Below, in pieces: positions 1-5,690 of a stretch of DNA of 5,945 bases. The notes under the pieces are model-generated. The model ran no database searches and was not told the origin of the DNA. It was given only the letters and a program-made list of their open reading frames with translations. The translations under genes were made by a program, and so were the position numbers. Each line of letters begins with the position of its first letter. Within the stretch, counting starts at the first letter, position 1. The stretch is taken from the NCBI GenBank assembly GCA_017559555.1, contig JAFYRH010000351.1:1-5945 (forward strand), written 5' to 3'. This stretch comes from Clostridia bacterium. Lineage in GTDB: Bacteria; Bacillota; Clostridia; Oscillospirales; CAG-272.

Positions 1-307
1 AAAGAGGGGAGAGGGTTGAGAGGGTGTGCCACATCAAAAGAGAGGAAACCGCACCGCTAACCGATTCGGCAGTTACACCGCCGTATTCGCAAAACACCTT
101 TTCGGCAAGACCCGAAAAACTGACGACCTCAAAAAACAGACCGGCGTTTTTGGGGAGTCTTTCGGCAAGACTGCGCTCGCTGATGTATGCTTGTTGCTCG
201 GGAATGAGCAAATAGGAGCGCACACCTGCACGAATGTCCGCTTCAATACAGCTGGTCAAATATTCGGTTTTGCCGGCACCGGATGGACCGCAAATCAATT
301 TCAGCAT
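1..307 (-). CDS. addB: AddB, ATP-dependent helicase/nuclease subunit B (N-terminal part, cut by left edge)
   Basis: Only the first 102 codons are in the window; the gene continues past the left edge. The protein starts MLKLICGPSGAGKTEYL, a Walker A P-loop (GPSGAGKT, residues 7-14) at the extreme N-terminus as in AddB. It is followed by LLIPEQQAYISERSLAE (about residues 33-49) and FFEVVSFSGLAEKVFCEYGG (about 58-77), which match the AddB pattern of a (I/V)PEQ box and then a V-x-SF-x-x-LA-x-(K/R)VF segment. AddB pairs with AddA to resect double-strand breaks for RecA loading; full-length AddB is usually above 1,000 residues and ends in an iron-sulfur nuclease domain not visible here. The ATG is preceded by AAGGAG (320-315) with 7-nt spacing inside the end of queG, and the start overlaps the queG stop (ATGCTGA), suggesting translational coupling. 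The family call is from recognised motifs, not a search. Confidence 0.88.
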   Translation of the reverse strand, partial: MLKLICGPSGAGKTEYLTSCIEADIRAGVRSYLLIPEQQAYISERSLAERLPKNAGLFFEVVSFSGLAEKVFCEYGGVTAESVSGAVSSLLMWHTLSTLSPL

Positions 308-1131
308 TGTGTGTCTCCTTTCTCGCGCAAGTGCAAATTTCTCAAAATGGTATCACGACCGCGCCAAGAGTAGGCACGCATCGAGAATTCTTCATCAGAC
401 ATACTTTCAATTTCCTCCACCGAAAGAGAGGAACGTGTATTTTCGTTAAAAAAGGGAATGGGAGAATAGATGCTTCCGCGCGCTTTTGCGCGATGATTGT
501 AGGGGCAACATTCCTGACATCTGTCGCATCCCCAAACGGTGTTTGTGGAGCGGAGAATGTTTTCTTCCTCTTGGCTCAAAGTGCCTTTCTTTTGCGAAAC
601 TGCCGAAAGACAAAGACTTTTTTCACTCACAATCGAGGGGCAAACCGCGGAACACGCACCGCAATCCTCGCAAAATGCGACCTCTTGTGATTCGCACGCA
701 ATTTCCATATCCGTAACGATTTCGCCCAAAAAGACGTAGGAACCGTACTGTTCTGTCAAAAGGAGTCCGTTTTTGCCAATGACACCAAGACCTGCACTCG
801 CGGCGGCGTGTAATTCGCTAATGGGAGAGTGATCGGCAAATGCGGCAAAATGAAAAGTGGGGAATTGATTTTTCAAAATCGGCAAAAGTTCCGCAAAAAG
901 TTCCCCCAAAAAGAGATGATAGTCACGTGAAACGGCATAGGCAGAGATGCATCTTTTCTTATCCTCGCAAGCGCGGCTAAAGTAGGGAACCGCTATCATA
1001 AAGACAGTTCCGCTTTGAATATTTGCGCGCTCCAAAAGATAGGGGCGAGTGATGCGACACGCAGAAAGCGGCAGGGCCCCTACAAGATTTATATTCTTTT
1101 TTTGAAAAAAATTCAATAAAATTTCAAACAT
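301..1131 (-). CDS. queG: Epoxyqueuosine reductase family protein (QueG-like, short form)
   Basis: A 276-residue protein from the ATG at 1131. QueG reduces epoxyqueuosine to queuosine in the anticodon wobble position of certain tRNAs, using cobalamin and two 4Fe-4S clusters. Visible family signatures are SRDYH (68-72), the D-H-S-P-I-S-E segment (100-106, equivalent to the usual D-S-A-P box), AGLGVIGKNGLLL (113-125) and YGSYVFLGEI (129-138). Two ferredoxin-like cysteine sets follow: C154-x2-C157-x2-C160-x3-C164-P, and C202-x2-C205-x3-C209-P in WGCDRCQECCPYN. SQKKG (179-183) between them is like clostridial homologues. It is shorter than the 350-380 residues common in proteobacterial and Bacillus enzymes and has no C-terminal HEAT extension. 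The frame is open for 29 more codons upstream (to 1218), but that stretch covers the promoter and would add a spurious hydrophobic leader, so I start at 1131; the Shine-Dalgarno there is weak (GGAAAG). It probably leads an operon with addB. A QueG paralogue with another substrate cannot be excluded. Confidence 0.85.
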   Translation of the reverse strand: MFEILLNFFQKKNINLVGALPLSACRITRPYLLERANIQSGTVFMIAVPYFSRACEDKKRCISAYAVSRDYHLFLGELFAELLPILKNQFPTFHFAAFADHSPISELHAAASAGLGVIGKNGLLLTEQYGSYVFLGEIVTDMEIACESQEVAFCEDCGACSAVCPSIVSEKSLCLSAVSQKKGTLSQEEENILRSTNTVWGCDRCQECCPYNHRAKARGSIYSPIPFFNENTRSSLSVEEIESMSDEEFSMRAYSWRGRDTILRNLHLREKGDTQC

Positions 1132-1180
1132 CTCTTTTTCTTTCCGACTTTTTGTGATATAATATAACTGTATTACTATT

Positions 1181-1209
1181 ATTATAGCAAAACATCGCAA
1201 AAAAAGCAA
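1181..1209 (-). promoter_or_regulatory. Sigma-A type promoter for queG-addB
   Basis: On the minus strand a TTGCTT hexamer (1209-1204) is followed, after exactly 17 nt, by a perfect TATAAT (1186-1181). Transcription would begin near 1174, giving a leader of about 43 nt before the queG ATG at 1131. A second, poorer match lies just downstream (TTGCTA 1190-1185, 18 nt, TATATT 1166-1161). The position inside the upstream open part of the queG frame is the main reason for rejecting the longer queG start. Seen by eye; not scored by a program. Confidence 0.7.
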
Positions 1210-1245
1210 GATGTCCACTCATTTTTCAATGTTTTTTTCTTGCTT
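1204..1245. repeat. 8-bp inverted repeat AAGCAAGA / TCTTGCTT in the divergent promoter region
   Basis: AAGCAAGA (1204-1211) and its exact reverse complement TCTTGCTT (1238-1245) flank a 26-nt AT-rich spacer. The left arm contains the leftward -35 hexamer TTGCTT when read on the minus strand; the right arm contains the same TTGCTT on the plus strand. The repeat therefore presents near-identical -35 elements to both divergent gene sets. It may be a shared regulatory site or a chance product of AT-rich promoter sequence; the spacer is too long and lacks the GC stem expected of a terminator. Confidence 0.45.
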
Positions 1246-1269
1246 CGTCAATTACTTATCACATAGAAA
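1240..1269 (+). promoter_or_regulatory. Candidate rightward promoter for the htrA operon
   Basis: TTGCTT (1240-1245) with TAGAAA (1264-1269) after 18 nt is a partial sigma-A match, four of six at the -10. An alternative -10 is TAAAAT (1273-1278, five of six), but it lacks a convincing -35 at 16-18 nt. Some promoter is expected here because the gene to the left points the other way. Which hexamers are used cannot be settled from sequence alone; a weak basal promoter would suit activation by the response regulator encoded downstream. Confidence 0.35.
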
Positions 1270-1277
1270 GGGTAAAA

Positions 1278-1293
1278 TGACGTTATAGCGTCA
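1278..1293. promoter_or_regulatory. Imperfect 16-bp palindrome, putative operator upstream of htrA
   Basis: The sequence TGACGTTATAGCGTCA has perfect 5-bp arms (TGACG / CGTCA) around a TATA centre, with a single T:G mismatch pair. It ends 32 nt before the htrA ATG and lies immediately downstream of either candidate -10, so it would overlap or follow the transcription start, a common place for a repressor site. It does not match CIRCE, the CtsR heptad repeat or a LexA box as I know them. As RNA it could also form only a small hairpin without a U-tract, so a terminator is unlikely. Function is inferred from shape and position. Confidence 0.4.
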
Positions 1294-1308
1294 AAAACGA
1301 AAAACATG

Positions 1309-1315
1309 AGGAGGT
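1309..1315 (+). promoter_or_regulatory. Strong ribosome binding site of htrA
   Basis: AGGAGGT lies 10 nt before the ATG at 1326, a near-complete match to the anti-Shine-Dalgarno sequence at slightly long spacing. No other start in this frame has comparable support, so it fixes the htrA start and the cytoplasmic tail of the protein. Confidence 0.7.
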
Positions 1316-1325
1316 TCTGATAAAT

Positions 1326-2618
1326 ATGCAAGACCAAAATTCACAATCTCAAAACTCCTATTTCCACTATACAAGCAATATGACCCCTACACCCGTTAAC
1401 CCATATGCACACCAAAATCAACCCACGCAAAACCTTAGCCCACGCAAGCAGCGCAGAGGTCCCTCTTTTTTAGGGGTTCTTTTATGCGTTTTTCTCTCTT
1501 TTGCGGCAGGCTTTGGCGGTTGCTTGGGCGCTTTGTGCCTTGCAAACCGTTATTTTGCCGAGTATGCTGGAAATAACGCTTTTGAAAACGTGTTGTGTGA
1601 CGATCCCGAATCCGAAATTTCCCGTCCTGAGGCAGATCCTTCCATTTACGGTTCTGCCGGCGAAGATGCTTATGCGGTATCCGGTGTTGTAACCAAGGTG
1701 CAGGATGCAGTCGTCGTGATTGACGTTACCATTACCGGCACATCCGGCTTTGGACGTCCTACTACGCAAACCAGCTCCGGTAGCGGTGTTATCATTTCCG
1801 ATGACGGATATATCCTCACGTGTCATCACGTTGTTGAGGGTGCAAGCTCTGTTAAGGTTACCTTGCGTAACAACAACACTTACGATGCAATTTTGGTTGG
1901 AAGTGATGAAGCAAGCGACCTTGCTGTTCTCAAAATTAGCGCCGCAGAAACACTTACCTATGCTGTACAAGGGCATAGTGCCGATCTTGTTGCAGGCGAG
2001 CAGGTAGTTGCCATAGGTAACCCTCTCGGTACCCTTGGCGGAACCGTAACGGTTGGTTATATTAGTGCTACCGAGCGTGAAATTGCCATGAGCGACGGTA
2101 GTAAAATGACACTTTTACAAACTGATGCTGCAATCAATTCCGGTAACTCCGGCGGCGGACTTTTCAACCTCGCAGGGGAACTGATCGGTATTGTCAACTC
2201 CAAATACTCTGCAAGTGGTGTTGAAGGACTTGCGTTTGCTATTCCGATCGACTCGGCATATCCCGTTCAGCTTGATTTGATGCAATACGGATACGTGCGC
2301 GGTGTTGTCGACCACGGTTTGACCCTTTTGGATATTACCGCAGACAATCTCATGCAATACTATTACTACTACGGCATCAGCGAAATCGGTGTTTACGTTG
2401 TAGAATCCGAATACGCAACAGAACTTCAAAACAGCGACCGTATTTTGACTGTAAACGGAATTGCGGTCAGCAAAAGCGCAGATGTAAAAGAAATCCTTTC
2501 TACTTGTAAGGTGGGGGATACCGTGACGATTGTTGCCGACCGCAAAGGAACAACCATTACTTGTGAGCTCGTTTTGCAGGAATACGTTCCCGACCGTATT
2601 AAAGATTTGTTGCAATAA
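1326..2618 (+). CDS. htrA: Membrane-anchored HtrA/DegP-like serine protease with one PDZ domain
   Basis: A 430-residue S1C-family protease/chaperone that degrades misfolded proteins on the outer face of the membrane. In order: a cytoplasmic tail rich in Q, N and P (1-40); a basic patch PRKQRR (39-44); one transmembrane segment (about 47-73), acting as an uncleaved signal anchor; a linker rich in acidic residues (about 90-115); the trypsin-like domain (about 118-310); and a C-terminal PDZ domain (about 322-418). The catalytic triad is readable: H168 in TCHHVVEGA, D198 in SDLAVLKI, and S275 in NSGNSGGGLF. Other family marks are SGSGVIISDDGYILT (151-165), VVAIGNPLG (227-235) and LAFAIPID (302-309). 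The PDZ keeps GLTL (331-334) and LQNSDRILTVNGIAV (367-381) and carries a run of five tyrosines (345-349). It is the first gene of the rightward operon, 26 nt before the response regulator, which suggests envelope-stress control like CssRS/htrA. Orthology to HtrA rather than another S1C paralogue is not proven. Confidence 0.93.
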   Translation: MQDQNSQSQNSYFHYTSNMTPTPVNPYAHQNQPTQNLSPRKQRRGPSFLGVLLCVFLSFAAGFGGCLGALCLANRYFAEYAGNNAFENVLCDDPESEISRPEADPSIYGSAGEDAYAVSGVVTKVQDAVVVIDVTITGTSGFGRPTTQTSSGSGVIISDDGYILTCHHVVEGASSVKVTLRNNNTYDAILVGSDEASDLAVLKISAAETLTYAVQGHSADLVAGEQVVAIGNPLGTLGGTVTVGYISATEREIAMSDGSKMTLLQTDAAINSGNSGGGLFNLAGELIGIVNSKYSASGVEGLAFAIPIDSAYPVQLDLMQYGYVRGVVDHGLTLLDITADNLMQYYYYYGISEIGVYVVESEYATELQNSDRILTVNGIAVSKSADVKEILSTCKVGDTVTIVADRKGTTITCELVLQEYVPDRIKDLLQ

Positions 2619-2644
2619 AACTTTTATTGAAAGGATGAGATGGA

Positions 2645-3343
2645 ATGTATCACATTTTAGTTGTGGACGACGAGTCTCGTATTCGCTCCATCATTCGTAA
2701 ATATGCAGAGTTTGACGGACATACCGTTACCGAAGCGGGGGACGGCATGGAGGCAGTTCTGCTTTGCCGCAAAAATGAATACGACCTGATTATAATGGAT
2801 ATTATGATGCCGGAGTTGGACGGCTTTTCCGCTTGCCGTGAGATTCGCAAAATTACGCAAACGCCTATTATCATGCTCTCCGCTCGCGGCGAAGAATACG
2901 ATCGCATCAACGGCTTTGAGGTAGGTATTGACGACTATGTCGTCAAACCTTTCTCGCCCAAGGAATTGATGTTGCGCGTTGAGGCTATTATGAAGCGTGT
3001 CAAAACCGTTTCTGCATCGGCAAATGCACAAAGCAAACCCAATGTTATTATTGAACTTGACAATGGCGGTCTGCGCGCTGATGTTACTGCACGTCTTGTT
3101 TTTATCGACGGTGTACGTATAGAAATGTCTCCTAAGGAGTACGATCTGTTCTTCTATCTGCTTGCCAACCGTAATATAGCTCTTTCGCGCGAAAAGCTTT
3201 TGTGCGAGGTTTGGGGCTATGATTTCTTTGGTGATGCGCGCACACTTGATACACATATCAAATTGCTTCGCAAGAGCCTTGGGCGTTATAGCAGTTACAT
3301 AGTTACTTTGCGTGGCGTAGGCTATCGCTTTGAGGAAGTATGA
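2645..3343 (+). CDS. OmpR/PhoB-family response regulator
   Basis: A 232-residue two-component transcription factor. The receiver domain (about 3-118) has the acidic pair D8/D9, phospho-acceptor D52 in IIMDIMMPELDG, the switch residue S79 in MLSA, and K101 in VKPFSPKEL. After a linker of about 15 residues comes a winged-helix DNA-binding domain (about 135-231) with the transactivation-loop region MSPKEYDLFFYLLANRN (161-177), recognition helix around RTLDTHIKLLRKSL (199-212) and the wing TLRGVGYRF (221-229). All expected phosphorylation residues are present, so it should be a functional regulator. An AAGGATG ribosome site (2631-2637) supports the ATG at 2645. It shares ATGA with the following kinase gene and follows the htrA-like protease by 26 nt, so the cognate kinase is certain by context and the protease is a likely target. 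It may bind direct repeats upstream of htrA; I see no clear pair there. Not named further because CssR, PhoP and similar members cannot be told apart by eye. Confidence 0.94.
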   Translation: MYHILVVDDESRIRSIIRKYAEFDGHTVTEAGDGMEAVLLCRKNEYDLIIMDIMMPELDGFSACREIRKITQTPIIMLSARGEEYDRINGFEVGIDDYVVKPFSPKELMLRVEAIMKRVKTVSASANAQSKPNVIIELDNGGLRADVTARLVFIDGVRIEMSPKEYDLFFYLLANRNIALSREKLLCEVWGYDFFGDARTLDTHIKLLRKSLGRYSSYIVTLRGVGYRFEEV

Positions 3344-4860
3344 GAAATCCCGAACGTTGCAAAAAACGCAACGGACTTAGCATTCGTTGGAAGTTGATCG
3401 TTTATTTTGCTATATTCGTTGCCATTGCTTTGCTTGTGATGTGGGTATTTCAGGTATATCTGCTCAACAACTTTTACGAGTTGGTAAAAAGACGTGAAAT
3501 GGCGCGCAGTGCCCAAATTCTGTCTATGCACCTTGAGCGAGAGGATCTCGATATACACGCCTATGACCAAGCACTTGACGGTGTTATGGGGGTTGAAATT
3601 TATCGTGTGACAGAAAATGAAATCACACAACTTGTCAGCGTAGATGCTACGGGGCAAGCAGGTAACACTTTAGCGGCGGAGCAGATCCTTCGCCTTTGTC
3701 AAAAGGCTGCCGAAAATGAAGGAAGCTTTACCGGTAGATTTACCTTTGGTGGGCTTGAAGTAGATAACAAGCGTCCTCCTTTCCCAAATAACAAGCCGCA
3801 GGCAAGTATGTCAAATGTTCGATTGATACATCTTGAATTGGTTGAAAGAGGGGACGGAAGCGCATATTTGATTGTGTTAAATGCCGCTCTGCAGCCCCTT
3901 TCCACAACCGTACAAATTCTGCAAACACAGTTCCTTTGGATATCCACTATCCTGCTCATTTGCGCAGGTGTAATGGTGTTCTATCTTTATCGTCATATCT
4001 CGTCGCCGCTTGTTAAAATGAACGAGTCGGCAAAGCAATTGGCATACGGTAAATACGATGTAGAATTCTCAGGTGAGGGATATCGCGAAACGCGCGAGCT
4101 TGCCGACACACTCAACTATGCATCTCACGAGCTTTCCCGTCTTGACCGTTTGCAAAAGGAACTTATTGCTAATATTTCGCACGATCTGCGCACACCTTTG
4201 ACAATGATCAAAGGATATAGCGAGGTTATGCGTGATATTCCGGGAGAGAACACTTCCGAAAATATTCAGGTCGTTATCGACGAGACTACAAGACTTTCCG
4301 AGCTTGTCAACGACCTTTTGGACCTTTCTAAAATTCAATCGGGATCCTACAAAGCCATGTTTGAGGAGTTCGACCTGACTGCCGCAGTAGAGGAAGTTAT
4401 GAAGCGTTACGATGCCTTTACGGCACATCAAGGCTATCATATCACGTTTATCTCTTGCGAGAGAGCCGCGGTTTTTGCAGACCGAGGAATGCTCTTGCAG
4501 GTTCTTTATAATCTAATTAACAACGCTATCAACTATACCGGTGAAGATCTCTCTGTTACCGTTCAGCAAACGGTGCACGAAAATCGTGTGCGCATCAGCG
4601 TTACCGATACCGGACAGGGCATCGAACCCGACCAAATTTCGCAAATTTGGGATCGCTATTATAAAGTTGATAAAGTACACCGCCGCGCAATGATCGGTAC
4701 AGGTCTTGGACTTTCTATTGTAAAAGGCGTCCTTGATTTGCATAATGCCGCTTACGGTGTAGAAAGTCAAGTTGGAAGCGGTTCTACGTTTTGGTTTGAA
4801 CTCGACATTCTTGCTCCTGCGCTCGGCGAGCGCGAAATATTAGAACAATCGGAGGAATGA
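3340..4860 (+). CDS. Two-component sensor histidine kinase with HAMP domain
   Basis: A 506-residue inner-membrane kinase, partner of the response regulator whose stop it overlaps by 4 nt (ATGA). Two transmembrane helices (about 18-42 and 197-216) enclose an extracytoplasmic sensor region of about 155 residues that I cannot assign to a named fold; it contains a proline-rich stretch (KRPPFPNNKP, 144-153). A HAMP linker follows (about 217-270, starting YRHISSPLVKMNESA). The HisKA domain has phospho-accepting H281 in NISHDLRTPLTMIKGYS; the HATPase_c domain has the N box NLINNAINYT (391-400), G1 DTGQGI (423-428), the F-box-like IWDRYYKVDK (436-445) and G2 GTGLGLSI (453-460). All catalytic boxes are intact and there is no PAS domain, which argues against a WalK identity. 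Domain layout and the adjacent HtrA-like protease fit a CssS-like envelope-stress sensor, but that is inference. GAGGAAG (3332-3338) in the end of the regulator gene is a likely, closely spaced ribosome site. Confidence 0.93.
   Translation: MRNPERCKKRNGLSIRWKLIVYFAIFVAIALLVMWVFQVYLLNNFYELVKRREMARSAQILSMHLEREDLDIHAYDQALDGVMGVEIYRVTENEITQLVSVDATGQAGNTLAAEQILRLCQKAAENEGSFTGRFTFGGLEVDNKRPPFPNNKPQASMSNVRLIHLELVERGDGSAYLIVLNAALQPLSTTVQILQTQFLWISTILLICAGVMVFYLYRHISSPLVKMNESAKQLAYGKYDVEFSGEGYRETRELADTLNYASHELSRLDRLQKELIANISHDLRTPLTMIKGYSEVMRDIPGENTSENIQVVIDETTRLSELVNDLLDLSKIQSGSYKAMFEEFDLTAAVEEVMKRYDAFTAHQGYHITFISCERAAVFADRGMLLQVLYNLINNAINYTGEDLSVTVQQTVHENRVRISVTDTGQGIEPDQISQIWDRYYKVDKVHRRAMIGTGLGLSIVKGVLDLHNAAYGVESQVGSGSTFWFELDILAPALGEREILEQSEE
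4851..4855 (+). promoter_or_regulatory. Ribosome binding site that decides the rlmA-like start (GTG at 4863)
   Basis: GGAGG sits at the end of the kinase gene. It is only 1 nt from the ATG at 4857, too close to work, but 7 nt from the in-frame GTG at 4863, the usual optimum. This makes GTG the likelier start despite the attractive ATGA overlap offered by the ATG. The difference is two residues and does not affect the zinc-binding cysteines. Confidence 0.6.
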
Positions 4861-4862
4861 CA

Positions 4863-5687
4863 GTGAACAATACTGTTCTTGCGATGTTGCGTTGCCCCGT
4901 GTGTGCTACATCCATGCAAATAACCGAGGATGGCAGGTCTTGCAAATGCCAAGGCACTCGAACGCACTCTTACGATTTTGCCCGTAGCGGATACCTCAAT
5001 CTCACCCGTCCGGGAGACGGAGAAGGAGATTTGAAAGAAGCGGTCAATGCACGAAAGCTTTTTTTAAGTGCGGGATATTACGAACCGCTTTCCAATGAAA
5101 TCAACACGATTTTGCAAAATTTGAATGCCAAAACCGTGCTCGATGCAGGATGCGGTGAGGGGTATTACACCAACCGAATGGCAAATGATCGAGCCGTTTT
5201 GGGCGTAGATCTTTCACGTGCAGGCATCGATTCTGCCGCCAAGCAGGCAAAGCAAAACGTCACGGGTGCCGCATTTGCGGTAGGCAGTATTTTTTCCATT
5301 CCCGTGAGGGATGAAACCTGCGATGCTGTAACCAATTTGTTTGCACCTTGCTGCGAGGAAGAATTCTCCCGTGTACTCAAAAATGGCGGATATTTGATCC
5401 TCGTTGGTGCAGGAGAGCGACATTTGATGGGGCTCAAGCAGGTTCTTTACGAAAATCCCTATCTCAATCCCGGCAGAGCCGATTTGCCAACCCAAATGGT
5501 AGAGGTGGAACGCCGCCGTTTGACATACACCGTGACTGTTGAGGGGAACGAAACTATCGAGGCGCTTTTCTCTATGACACCGTACTATTGGCGCACCTCA
5601 GAGTCCGACCGCATAAAATTGCAAAATATAGACACCCTACAAACAGAGCTTGACTTTGATATTTTTATTTATAAAAAAGGAGATTGA
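4863..5687 (+). CDS. rlmA: RlmA-family 23S rRNA (guanine-N1) methyltransferase
   Basis: From the GTG at 4863 the protein has 274 residues, the usual RlmA length (276 from the ATG at 4857; residue numbers here use that ATG). RlmA enzymes add a methyl group from S-adenosylmethionine to N1 of a guanine in helix 35 of 23S rRNA (G745 in Gram-negatives, G748 in Gram-positives, the latter linked to tylosin resistance in TlrB). The N-terminal zinc ribbon shows C13-x2-C16, C29, C31 and H37, followed by SYDFARSGYLNLT (38-50), the typical RlmA junction. The Rossmann methyltransferase has motif I VLDAGCGEGYYT (94-105) and acidic D118 in LGVDLS. The C-terminus has MTPYYWR (240-246), matching the family's MTP-x-x-WR box. 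The third and fourth zinc ligands are spaced C-x5-H or C-x7-H rather than the C-x3-H of E. coli. The gene follows the kinase directly and lies 3 nt before the next gene. The position modified cannot be predicted by eye. Confidence 0.88.
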   Translation: MNNTVLAMLRCPVCATSMQITEDGRSCKCQGTRTHSYDFARSGYLNLTRPGDGEGDLKEAVNARKLFLSAGYYEPLSNEINTILQNLNAKTVLDAGCGEGYYTNRMANDRAVLGVDLSRAGIDSAAKQAKQNVTGAAFAVGSIFSIPVRDETCDAVTNLFAPCCEEEFSRVLKNGGYLILVGAGERHLMGLKQVLYENPYLNPGRADLPTQMVEVERRRLTYTVTVEGNETIEALFSMTPYYWRTSESDRIKLQNIDTLQTELDFDIFIYKKGD

Positions 5688-5690
5688 CCT

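Noticed and set aside
100..171. 12-bp direct repeat TTTCGGCAAGAC (100-111 and 160-171)
   Set aside because: Both copies code for the similar peptides SGLAEK and SLAER in addB; this is coincidence of codon choice within the gene, not a repeat array.
24..739. Several rightward open frames over queG and addB
   Set aside because: They lie antisense to genes with clear family motifs, lack ribosome sites and encode low-complexity, unrecognisable proteins.
1132..1218. 29-codon N-terminal extension of queG with a hydrophobic leader
   Set aside because: It spans the TTGCTT-17-TATAAT promoter and the would-be leader mRNA, has no ribosome site at 1218, and QueG is cytoplasmic; the extension is an accident of an open AT-rich frame.
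1204..1245. Bidirectional terminator from the A-rich/T-rich inverted repeat
   Set aside because: The loop of 26 nt is long, the 8-bp stem is weak, and both flanking genes begin rather than end here.
1482..1976. 164-residue leftward frame inside htrA
   Set aside because: Antisense shadow of the protease coding sequence; the protease catalytic motifs are on the plus strand and the antisense product resembles nothing.
2619..2644. Terminator or promoter between htrA and the response regulator
   Set aside because: The 26-nt gap holds only the ribosome site of the regulator; no hairpin or -10/-35 pair fits.
2657..3256. 199-residue leftward frame inside the response regulator gene
   Set aside because: Antisense shadow created by codon bias in the regulator; no start signal and no domain.
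2645..4860. WalRK (YycFG) identity of the two-component system, because an HtrA gene also occurs in wal operons
   Set aside because: The kinase lacks a PAS domain, HtrA is upstream rather than at the end, and no yycH/I/J genes follow.
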